64,000 bases of DNA from Sclerodactyla briareus (taxonomy: Eukaryota > Echinodermata > Holothuroidea > Dendrochirotida > Sclerodactylidae). Position numbers and translations under genes: made by a program. The stretch is from NCBI GenBank assembly GCA_026419785.1, contig JAODTK010002943.1, positions 62,001 through 126,000 on the forward strand. The letters are read 5' to 3'. The notes beneath the pieces are model-generated. The model had not been told where the DNA came from. It saw nothing but the letters and a program-made list of their open reading frames with translations, and ran no database searches. This document shows, in pieces, positions 34,809 to 44,749 of the stretch; the stretch's first letter is position 1, and every line of letters begins with the position of its first letter.

Positions 34809-36616
34809 CTGCGTGGAGAGAAGATGGGGAGTGTGATTTGAAATGTTACGGCAAAAACTAGTCTTGCTAGGAGAAAAGATTCTTTTGTCTTTTGTGTATC
34901 TTAAACATTTCTCTAATTTGACACAAAGATCATACATCAACCCATGAGGTGAAAAAAGGGTTGTATCCATCTATAAATAAAAATGCAACCAATTCTGTCG
35001 TTCAATTTCAGTAATCACGACCAGAGGAAAAAGCGCGAGCCTCTTTCTACAGTGTTAATTTTTTTTCTGTAGCCTATTCATGCTTATACACACAGATGAC
35101 AATTCCCAAGTTTCTTCAAATAATGATTGACTGTTGGGAATAATAAGTGTTGTAGCCTTGATTTTGGCCCTTTCCTTACTATGCTGATCAAAGGTGATTC
35201 CACGATCAAAATGTCCGAAGTCACACCTGGTGGACTCGCCCATTTGGGGCAATTAGCCCTCGCTGTGATTGACCCCTCGAATGAGGCAGACCTACTTCAA
35301 CCCCTCGGTACGGGAAACCCCCATCAAAGGACGCGACCAGACGGCGTAACGTGCACACCACAGGGGTGTCAGTAGGGTCCTAATCAATAAAGAGGCCTTG
35401 CATAATCTTATCTGGCATGAAGCGTGGGGGGTAGCCCCGGATAATCAACACCGATGGAAGAATTTGGCCACATTCAAATGAGGCAAATCGGCCTGACTAG
35501 TTGGTCCACCCTGTCTAGAGACTGGAAACACAAACTGGAAAGCTGTAGTGGGGAACAAAGTCCCATGTCTTGAGGGTATCCTTGATGTCAACAGAATGTT
35601 TCAGCTTTTGCATTGTATTACAGGCAAGGAAAACCAGGAACACATAGAAAAAATCCCAGCTTTGCTGCTTTTGGACTTAACAATTGTGTGAATTACGCGG
35701 GCAGTTCTATACACGTCACTAGGTAGTGTGGCAATACCCTTGTCGTGTAATGATCCGCTTGTAAGATTCCGCCAATGGTATAATTCGGCCACTTTATGGG
35801 CGCGCGGGTTGACAACCCCAATCAACAGCAGAGTAAATACATCCATGGGATGTATTCCCGTTTACTGCCTAGGGCTTCGACCTTTCCCTCAGCTCTTCCT
35901 AATAGCATTTATTTTGATGGGGACCAGGCAGGCACGGTGAGAGGGGTTTATGGCAGCAATAAACAGGCTGGGCAGAAGAGTGTAAAATAAGGGAGGAGGA
36001 ATACTGGCAAGGCAAACCGGAAAGGTCTGTGAACCTGCTAAAGGTTTGCAAACCTTTAGACATGCTTCGCAGTGAGCTGCCCGAGTGGGTATGTCCTTTC
36101 ACAAATTTAAATGGGATATGTAGAAAGTGAGAGCTAACAGTGGCCTCTCTAGTGAAGAATTTCCGAAGGAAGAAACCTGCGGGTGCATTGTACATGGATT
36201 GTCTGAACCATCATTAACGACTTTCCCACACCAGGGTATCAGACACGTCATTCCGGACAAGTGCATTAGTAGTAAACATCACGGGATATTACACACACCC
36301 CAGGTATACAGAAAAAAATATTGTGGACTACTGCCATCACTTATGAGGCTTTAGGCAAGCCAGACAAGATGAGAAGTGTCTTAAAGTTAAGCATCAGAGT
36401 TATTATAAATTTGGAATTTTGGTCATCTACATTGGACTTTTTCTTCAGACTAGATTTGCGGGACATTACAGTGTCTAACTGAAACCCAGAAGGGCCATGG
36501 ATTTCTAAGCCAGCAGCCCGGTCCTAAGGTAGTACACAAGCTCTTCCTACAGTGGTGGCAGATGGGCAACGGCAGTAGGTGGGGGAAAGAGAGGGGGGCT
36601 GGTGGCAGCAACTTAC
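34809..36616. other. Intron of the Ski-like gene
   Basis: No repeat family or conserved exon was recognised in this ~1.8 kb intron. Short open frames on both strands lack splice or domain support. Confidence 0.4.
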
Positions 36617-36700
36617 TTTGAAGCTGCAGTGTGAGGTATCACTCTTTCTGGATTCACCAGAACTGGTGGTCCCATCCTAAGATACGTTGACATGCCGTGA
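36617..36700 (-). CDS. ski: Ski-like gene, short linker exon
   Basis: This 84 bp exon lies between the acceptor CTTTTCCTCAG and the donor TTCAAA|GTAAGTTG. It continues the phase-2 end of the exon at 39,309 and also leaves in phase 2. It reads GHGMSTYLRMGPPV, then ERVIPHTAAS, with no stop. The segment falls in the variable linker of Ski proteins, so it is identified by splice sites, phase and position rather than by a conserved motif. The match of both splice sites and phase to its neighbours makes chance unlikely. Confidence 0.65.
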
Positions 36701-38115
36701 CTGAGGAAAAGAGAGAGAAAACAAATTATGGTTTATCGATCTTAATTATACTGCAAAAATTGTGCCAAACTTGGCCGCTTGTGCCTGCCCTCCTTTCGCT
36801 TGAATCCCCCCATATCAGTGGCATAGGATTCTATGAACGAATTGCATTTTTAGCATCTCTCCAAATGTGCCTATGGTAGACTATTATAACCCAGACTGAC
36901 TGCTGAAACTTTCGTATATCTGGTCACCCAAATTTGCTCTCTATTCTTCAAGAGGACATATCACATCATCAAACACATGGTGTCCGTGTCATATATGGTG
37001 TCTTTAAACTGAGAACAGTAACACCTCTTCCTGTTCATCCATATATTTCCGAAAGACTCTGTGGTAGGTCCCATTCCTAAACTCTCTGAGAGGAACCATC
37101 CAAACACATACTAACAGAGGGGACATTCTTATCCGATGTTTGTACAGTTATCATTTCCACAATGAATGTCAGACTTCACCAGGATGGCTTCTCAGCAGCA
37201 CTGCCCTGGGCAGAGAATTTTCCAGCAAGGTTCCCAGGTACTACCACCACATACATTATCTACAGCAGTACTCTGAACGCAGTTGGATACCATCAGGATA
37301 AATATGGCCCTCTCTGGCTCCACCCTCTTTTGCAACCATATTGTTACAGCATGTTGTCTAAGTGGCACCTCTGGAGAAAGAGGCTAAAATTTAGCATATT
37401 TCTTGGAACATTGACAACATCTATCAAAATATTTTGCATGGCCACCCTCATCACCCCTGGGGCTTACAGACACACCCAGAGTGTATCAAGTGTTTCAACA
37501 AAGAGCAACAAACACATGGTAGGATATCTTATCTCATGGCACAGACCCTCCCATTACATGTCCATCCAGGGTTCTCATATGGCCTCCGGGTAAAATACAC
37601 GATCAGGCGACGTTCATAAAGAATGTATTACAAGGGCAATGTTCATGCAACAGATCTCCTTCAAACTATCACAGGGGAAAAGAGGGACATGTCAAAACCC
37701 CACATGCCAAACTTGAGAGGTCTGAACATGTTGTGCCTTGTTGGTTTATATCAATTCACTTTCAAGGAATATGAGGAACCCATGACATCACAGAGGGACG
37801 ATTCAGAGGCTGCACATGGACACAACACAGCGAATAGTGTTTCTTTGTGGCATGATAACAAATATACGAAAATAGGTATACGCTCAGAAGTGAATGAGAT
37901 CATTCTCCAATATTTTGTGAAGGATCTTGTAGGTTTTTATTCAGATCCCATGAGTTTGTTTGTTACAGGGTCTGCAGAGTAAATGTTTCACATTGACTTT
38001 ATATTACAGGGGATCCTGTTGTTGAGGGTGGGTGATACAATTTTTGTGCATTGACGCACCCCTCAGTCCCATACAAGTGACCCACTGATAGGCCAGGTTC
38101 TTTATTAATCCCTTT

Positions 38116-38225
38116 AATCCAAGTCAAATGACGCACCTCAAGAGTCGGCTTCGCGACTGACCATTAGTGAAAGTGACGTACATTGGATGTGACAATGACC
38201 CACACTTGACTGACTATGCTCAGGG
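38116..38225. repeat. Dispersed repeat (GACTGACCATT family), copy 1
   Basis: The words AGTC-AATGACGCACCTC, GAGTCGGCTTCGCGACTG, ACCATTAGTGAAAGTGA and TGACAATGACCCA occur in an order shared with 40,033-40,140 and, inverted, with 48,500-48,630. Non-coding. Confidence 0.6.
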
Positions 38226-39113
38226 CATCAGGGCTGCATAATGCAATTGAAAAATGCACAAGTTATGCGACTATCACACTCATGTAATACTGAGTAGTTT
38301 GGCGTTACAGAATGTCCTCAAGTAGGATGTGTTGGCGAACCTGCACAGTACAACTATCCATACTAGGGCCTAGAGTATTCTTACTGTGGCCGTAGTCATT
38401 AATTTCTCACACTCCCAGATATAATACCCTGTTCCACCTACATGAACAGATACAGATTAGTTACACAAACCCAGGGGACAGAGCCTTGTTATTTCTCGGG
38501 GGCCATGTTGAATAGAGGCAGAAAGCACGGTTTCAGTTGATTAGGAAAACCGCTGGCTGGGAGTCATGTGACGTGGGACAATATGAAGGGCAAGGATGCA
38601 TCTAATCGATAGCACAGTGATAAGCTATCTAATTTGGGGGGGGGTTGCAACATGACACACATTGAGGGGGAGATGGCGGGCATACCTGTATGACTGATCC
38701 ACCTAGTGTGATATATATTACAGAGGATGTTATGGCAACTCTGCTTTGGTGCCCGCAACTGGTGTGTGAATAACAACCAGGCATTTATATCACCCAGAGG
38801 ACATAAATTATGCAAAACAATGTGATCACATCACAGTGAATCAACAGAGATTAGACCAATAAACAGAAGGGGGACCTCCTGCCAGAGATCCAGGGAGAAT
38901 TAGACTCAGTTTGGCAGCCTTTGAACAACAAAAAACAAACAAGAAGAAAACATACAGAGCAAGAAAACTAGTTAGTAAACATTTAAAGAGGCATCGTCGT
39001 CTCAACACCAGGAGGAAAATGGACAGTTCCGTTCACATGGCGTCACGACAAAAGCATCTGAGTATAAAAGAACTAATTTTACAGACATAATGACCATCGA
39101 TGGAGTGAATCGT

Positions 39114-39186
39114 ATCGGATTAGGGACATTTTGCATACAATCTTTTGATCAACAGTCTGAAACTCTACCAACTGAGCTAATCCGAT
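39114..39186 (-). pseudogene. tRNA-like segment, 73 nt, degenerate
   Basis: On the minus strand the 73-base segment begins ATCGGAT and ends ATCCGAT, a perfect 7 bp acceptor stem. It has a good D-arm/A-box (TAGCTCAGTTGGTAGAG) and a loop CTGTTGA that would place GTT as anticodon (Asn-type). The anticodon stem is only partly paired and the T-arm lacks GGTTCGAAT (it reads TATGCAAAATG). A pseudogene or tRNA-derived element is therefore more likely than a functional tRNA. Confidence 0.45.
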
Positions 39187-39308
39187 CTCTTTCCTTGTGA
39201 CATGTATTGGTCGTAATTGTTTTGCCCCTGGATGTTACGAGACTGTGGATGACGCCCTCTTTTCTTTGGAAGGTTCCATGAATATGAGCATTCAGCGGTA
39301 AGACTTAC

Positions 39309-39505
39309 CCATCACGGACGAGTACTGTTCCATGTTCTGGTAGCAGCTTGCCCTCCTTTGCGAGCAGCGTCGGGGACCAGGGCCTGAAGGCCGACGGCCT
39401 CTGCATTGGGTAGCCGGGCCACCCTGGGGCGAAGTAGGCCTCCTTCCCCTCCCCCACCGTTGACTCCATCTTGCACTTTTTAGGGTTGCCATTCTCATCA
39501 AAGCT
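39309..39505 (-). CDS. ski: Ski-like gene, exon with SAFRPWSP motif
   Basis: The acceptor CTTTCTCACAG precedes AGC TTT GAT; the donor is GATGG|GTAAGT. The 197 bp exon enters in phase 0 and leaves in phase 2. It reads SFDENGNPKKCKMEST, then SAFRPWSP, then LLPEHGTVLVRD. These match, in order, the vertebrate Ski region just after the Smad4-binding domain (KFDYGNKYKRR, SAFRPWSP, LPALIRDS), recalled from family knowledge. In vertebrates this part links the folded N-terminal domains to the C-terminal coil. No frameshift is needed. It is the most 5' exon recognised here, so translation begins upstream. The complementary-frame peptide over the same bases is Arg/Gly/Ser-rich and is a shadow. Confidence 0.85.
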
Positions 39506-42320
39506 CTGTGAGAAAGGTGAGAAAAGAGAGAATTGATGAAAAAATATATAAAATCAAAATCTCTTAAGCTAGGGAGGCTGGAAAAAGGGGTCTACAGTTG
39601 TTTTCTGTCATAATATAGCGGGATTGTCGAAAAAAGGTGGTCATAACAATGTGTAAATTTGAACATCTCCTAAGTCACCTAAATGACTTACAGTGACTTA
39701 CTATCAAGTGGGCCAGCTTCCTCTGCTACTTTCTTTCTGCAGGGTTCCTCTGGGCAATCCATTCCCATGAATTTTCATGACAAATATAGGATTTCCAAGA
39801 CCTCCCCCTATGACATCTCACACAGAATTTCCAACAAAGAGTCAAAGCAACAACAGCAAACAGTTGTACGAAAGTGACATCACTTCATGAAAATTTCCAT
39901 TGACTTTCCTATGACTCTCAACAACTTGTCACTGAATTCCAAAACTTATCCAGACTTGGGTTTTCCTTGATGAAATTCCATTGACTTTTCCAGCTTTTCC
40001 CTGACCCGCGGGAACCCTGTTTCTCTACATAAAGTGAATCGGACCACCCACCTAGAGTCAGCTTTGTGACTGACCATTTAGGGAAAGTGATGCACCCCCT
40101 TGGCCACTTTGAATTTGACAAAGACCCATGTATGACTAACCATGCACCAGTATTACGGTATGTCAGGCAAATGACAAGTGCATATATGCAACATTAGCAT
40201 ACATGTGGGCACGTCATCAATCTTAGACATCTGCTACCCAATTTCTGGCCATAGTTCATCATTGTGAGTGGGGACTTCCATTTTCCGATTACTGACTGCA
40301 CTCCATCTAACCTGGCTCCAAACAGCAATGTTCTGTACATCAGCCTGAGCAGCAGTTCGTCAAACAGTGTAGTAAACAAATTCACCAATGGATCAAAGAC
40401 CGCAAGTCCTTCCAAAGCATGGAGGGCTGCTTTAAAGATGATGACATTACATAAACAACCATGGCAGGGGCTTGTTTACCACCGAGGGCAGGCTGGCATT
40501 AATATAGCATGGGTTACTGGAATAGAGCCAAGGTTTATACTGTGCAGTGGCCAGACCCCTGAGGCCATATGGCTGATACAGGCCTCAGGCTTACCCTACT
40601 CCCCGTGCAATTGGAACCCTGGGCAATGGTTGTTCTGGTTGAAACACATGGGCAAAAAAACCATATTCAAAAACCATATTCAAGAGGATTCTCTTAGAAG
40701 CTCAAAGCAAAACAACACCAACCATGTGTATAAACATGAATACACAATTTACTGAGTTGGCCTGGCTAGTCCTTGTGACTGTGAGATTTTGACAGGGAAA
40801 CGGTGTGTGTGTCTGTTGGGAAGGCGCTAACAAACCCACATGAAAGTTCAACATGTGATTTCTGCAATGATAAGCTTCAGTAACTGCAGGGATGCCCTGG
40901 CCCCTCACTGACTACAGCACACGTGTGCAGTAGCTAGTGTTCAGCTGTTTGACATTGATGTGTACAATGCACTGCCATTTCGCATCCCACTTGCATTGCA
41001 TTTGTACACACCCACTCCCGACAACTCGATCATCTCCATGCACACACCGATTCTCATTGAGGTTTTTGCATTGACACTCGTGATTAAGGAAGAACTGTTT
41101 GAGCGATCGTGGATTCCCGATAATGATGCCGGGATTTGCATAGACTCACAAGGGCCTACATATATTAATTCCCCGCAAAGATGGACGATTCACTGGACTG
41201 TTGCATACAAAATTATAGTTAATAGCTTTGGCAAATAATACTATCACATTCAAAACAAGTTTCAGGTCGCCACTTGCTCCAGGGTTTTTTTGGCATGGTA
41301 CAGCAGACAGTTTGGCACATTTATGCGATTGGAAGGCACCATTCTTCTCAGCACAACTGTGGTTTCAAACCAGGGCAGACTTGCTCAACAGAGTATAACC
41401 CTGACACCCTTTGTAGTACAACCTTGCCCTAGTAGCTCAGACCTATCGATAAACCATTGCATCACAACTGCTGACACAATATCGCCTGAACATAGCTTCC
41501 ACACTGACAATATTCAACAAATCGATTGTACGCACCAAGAGGTTGCACTTGCCCTACATATTCTCAGTAACAATAGAGGTATGCCACCATGTCCCTTGAT
41601 TCTATTTCTACACCCCATGTAAAGCTGTTATTGATCCACCTGTTCTCTGTGCACTTTTTTCATCATTGGAGATTTTTTTAATGTATAGGGTAATCAATGG
41701 ACATTGAATCTGTTCATTTATTCATTGAACCTCTTCACGCCTTTTGCCACACCACATGGATTGTCCCACATTTCGCTATAGTACAATACGATGTAGTATA
41801 GAAAAGGACACATAACCTTTTTGAAGCGTACTCCAAATAAGGCACGCAGGATAATCAAACTTTTTCAGCTGTCGGTTTTGTTCTTTCTGCAATCTGCATG
41901 CCAATAAACAGCCCCATTGAAATTCAGGAGAGAATTCCTTCTGCTTTCTGTGTGCATTTTCCCCCTGTTCAATGTGGTGGGGAGGGGGGTGGAGTGTTAA
42001 CTTGCATGAATTTGTTTGTGATGGATGGTGTCAGTGTTTGTTTTATATATATATATATATATAGGCAACAACTAGGAGAGGGAAATTGATAGAATGTTGT
42101 TCAATGGCAACTGTTCAATGGCAGACATTTTGCTCAGATTCAACACTTCCACTGTCTGCATTGCAAGGTGAATGATCAAGAAGAAAAAAAGTGGGAATTC
42201 ATTCAGAGAATCATTTCTGAGATGTGCTAGACAAAATCATGACAGCTGCTTCAACCTCGCAATAATTCTCTCTCTGCATGGACAAACATGTTTGCACCAG
42301 TTGTTAACAAATTTTTTGTT
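39506..42320. other. Upstream intron of the Ski-like gene
   Basis: No upstream Ski exon was recognised. Includes a dispersed repeat copy (40,033-40,140) and plus-strand open frames at 40,264-40,755, 40,960-41,238 and 41,290-41,622, without motifs. A short (AT)n tract lies at about 42,045-42,062. Confidence 0.4.
40033..40140. repeat. Dispersed repeat (GACTGACCATT family), copy 2
   Basis: Shares CACCTAGAGTCAGCTTTGTG, ACTGACCATTTAGGGAAAG, TGATGCACC and TGACAAAGACCCA with 38,116-38,225, in the same orientation, about 1.9 kb away. Confidence 0.6.
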
Positions 42321-42402
42321 TTTTTCCCCCCCCCCCCCCCCCCCCCCCCCATTCCTTTTTTTTTTGGGCGGGCCCTTTTTTTTTTTTTTTAAAACCCCCT
42401 AT
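42320..42402. repeat. Homopolymer cluster, possibly assembly artefact
   Basis: A run of ~25 C, then ATTCC, ten T, GGGCGGGCCC, fifteen T, AAAACCCCC. Four long homopolymers in under 90 bases, ending abruptly on both sides, look like poorly resolved sequence. A second C run of ~20 lies at 42,500-42,520. Confidence 0.6.
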
Positions 42403-42419
42403 TGAAGGGCCATACAGAG

Positions 42420-42935
42420 CAAGCATATCCATTATGCTGCCTGGAGTGCGGTGCATTAAAAATGTTGGCGAAATTGTCGGAAGCTCGCTGCAGAATTCCC
42501 CCCCCCCCCCCCCCCCCCCCGACATCCCCGTCTCTCCCCTACGGCCGTTCCTGGCCGACATCGATCTAAGTGGCCTCGCATTCACACTCTTCTCAGAGAC
42601 AGCCCCCCCAAACACCGCTGCGTTAGTCTCGGCCCTTAGTGATTGATTGCCTAAATGAGCCAAAAGTTTCCCTCTGAAGCTTTTAATTATGGCGGTGGCA
42701 TTTACCCAGCAGAATCGAATGTCTTCCTTTATGGCCACTTAGCGACAGACAGACAGACTCCTCGGGGACAATTACTTTATGCTGTGTTCGCCTATCATAA
42801 TTCCTCTTCGTTCAGCTTCAGGATCTGCAATATTTTGTCCAGAGGGAGGCTGGGGAAAAGCCTGTTTGGAATAGTTAAGGCTGCAATAATTTGGGGACTA
42901 CCTTGTTGTAAGTTGCTCCAAGAAGGTTAATGTGC
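42420..42935. promoter_or_regulatory. Candidate intronic conserved element
   Basis: Apart from one C run this block is free of repeats, G/C-balanced and open over long distances in several frames on both strands without any protein signature. That pattern is common in conserved non-coding elements of developmental genes, here upstream of Ski. It contains AATTATGG and TTTATGG homeodomain-like words. This is a guess from texture; there is no direct functional evidence. Confidence 0.15.
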
Positions 42936-43290
42936 TGCGTGCAGTTAAGACACGACATGTACGGATCCTTGTAGTGCTCTAGTTCCTTCACACCCGCGGA
43001 CTATCCTTCACATAGAAAGAACGGATTAATCAGAATTTGGCAGAGGGGGGAGAGGGGGGGGGACACTGAAAAACTAGGAATATACAGACTAATTACGACA
43101 ACTTTAGTCAAAGAGGCGAACACACAAATAATTTAGCACATGTATGTCCATTAACAGTTTACAAGACTTCTGACATGATGGTGATTTATAATATTTTGAT
43201 TTTTTGTAATGGGAGTGTCTGCTCACTCGTTCGCTCTGTTTACCTGTGACCCGGAGGTCGGGGAATACTCATGCTCCTCCTGACTTCCAG

Positions 43291-43426
43291 GCAGTACACT
43301 TGCGAATCAGTGGAGCGTGCCAAGGGTTACGCCATGCCCAGTCCGGAGGGCCTGCTAGGGCACCCTAACTACCTGTGCTCGCTGAGCGATCTGTCCCTGT
43401 CCCCCCACCCTCTCCCTTGTTACTGA
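43291..43426 (+). other. Exon-like open segment on the plus strand
   Basis: After the acceptor-like CTCCTGACTTCCAG the plus strand reads QYTCESVERAKGY, then PSPEGLLGHPNYLCSLSDLS, before TGA at 43,424. The composition is codon-like, but no donor, partner exon or family is recognised. It runs into the first unit of the 100 bp tandem duplication. Confidence 0.18.
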
Positions 43427-43590
43427 CCACATCTGGTTGATTATTCCCCCATGCAGAAGCTTTGTACTACTACTATGTGTGTGCTGTTGTTCTGTCCCTG
43501 TCCCCCCCCCCCTCTCCCTTGTTATGACCACATCTGGTTGATTATTCCCCCATGCAGAGCTTTGTACTACTACTAGTGGTGCTGGTGTGA
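43391..43590. repeat. Tandem duplication, two ~100 bp units
   Basis: CTGTCCCTGTCCCCCC, TCTCCCTTGTTA-TGACCAC, ATCTGGTTGATTATTCCCCC, ATGCAG and GCTTTGTACTACTACTA appear twice, from 43,391 and from 43,492. The copies differ by a few single-base indels and the C-run length. Confidence 0.85.
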
Positions 43591-44615
43591 AACAGTTTCA
43601 TCTACTTGCATTTACAATTCTCCAGCAACAAACGGAACTTGGCATGTGCAAATGTGGGGCAACACATTGACACTTGGTACACTAAATAGCAGGCCAGAGT
43701 ATATAGGTTATCAAATATTTGGCACTGAGCAATAACTGTGTCAGGTCTCTGAAGTACCATGTGAACACAGAATAGACCCTAGAGAGGTAATCGATAACTG
43801 GACTGGGTACAAGCACCTTACCGAACCAAGTGCAGGGACACTCCATTGTGATGCCAGGATATATAGGCCTAGGCACAAATATCTGCAAAATGCTACCAGC
43901 CTAAACCATGGCACAGTATACAAATGTTTTTAGCCTGTTCATGGTTACAGAACAGGCCCACACCCACGTTTTGGGGTTCTGAAACAGGACTGCGGTTTAT
44001 TTTGCGGGTGTGAGCAACTGGAAACCAAGCGCGAAACCAAAATCCTTTCAATGTTGTTCTGCCATTCATGTGCGAGTGTAACTTTGTTATCACAACAGTG
44101 ATCATTGAGAAACCATGTTTGATAGACTTGACATTAGGCACCCCACACACTCGCCTCGATTCACCGGACTTTCCACATGTGTTTGGACCCTGTCTAGGAT
44201 CGTTTTGAATTGCGAAGCCGTACACTGAATACTCTCAACAGTGAATATCGTTGATAACTATCCGAAACCTGCTCAATATGCCAGCCAATCTGCAATTCCA
44301 AGCAAAGCCCTCCGTTCCTTCAGCCCTCTTCGCCATTTTAACAGAAACCGACTCGAGTGATGTAGGACGAAACACCCACAGCATTTGGGAAAAGGAGGGA
44401 GAGTACTGCTGTATTTTTCAAAGGAATGAATAACTGCCCTTGACCATACTCAGAATCTTTACCTTGGCAATACCCTGTCAGCATGAAACAATCCCACAGA
44501 GTTTTGATATTTCATCAGCAATTGTCCTCAGGCAGATCAGATTACCAAGTACTGGCCTTGGGATTAATTTGTCAAATACAGTCCCTTTCAAGTTCCATGT
44601 GTATCCCTCAGTGGT

Positions 44616-44746
44616 TGTAGTCCCGAGGCCGGCCTCGAGGCCGATTTTGCTGGACTCGTCCCCGGCCTCGGCCCCGGTTTTTCCGAGGTCAACCATACCG
44701 ACAGTGTACAAGGTGAAAAGCTGGCCCGGCCGCGGCCTCGACTACA
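44616..44746. mobile_element. GC-rich inverted-repeat element (MITE-like)
   Basis: The left end TGTAGTCCCGAGGCCGGCC and the right end GGCCGCGGCCTCGACTACA are near-perfect inverted repeats about 131 bp apart. The interior is itself built of CGAGGCC/GGCCTCG palindromes. The block is far more G/C-rich than its flanks. It fits a small non-autonomous inverted-repeat element; target-site duplication is not certain. Confidence 0.55.
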
Positions 44747-44749
44747 TCC

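Larger units (their letters stand above)
36701..39308. other. Intron of the Ski-like gene
   Basis: About 2.6 kb without recognised exons. Plus-strand open frames at 37,162-37,593 and 37,623-37,982 have no recognisable domain. Contains the dispersed repeat at 38,116-38,225 and the tRNA-like segment at 39,114-39,186. Confidence 0.4.
31028..39505 (-). other. ski: Ski/Sno-family co-repressor gene, 3' part (gene span)
   Basis: Six minus-strand exons, 39,309-39,505, 36,617-36,700, 34,715-34,808, 33,240-33,441, 32,451-32,627 and 31,028-31,288, are flanked by GT/AG splice sites and read in compatible phases. Family identity rests on the SAFRPWSP motif in the first exon and, downstream, on the coiled-coil pattern ALDTQ-RLLQELARIR then EERLQDALSSKKNLQQ. 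From memory of vertebrate Ski, these correspond to SAFRPWSP and to GLDTKEAKEKFLHE followed by KQEEKLSAALQAKRSLHQ. Ski and SnoN are nuclear co-repressors that bind Smads and damp TGF-beta/BMP signalling, dimerising through the C-terminal coil. The upstream Ski/Sno (DACH-box) and Smad4-binding domains are not in the recognised exons. Orthology to SKI rather than SKIL is likely but not proven. Confidence 0.82.
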
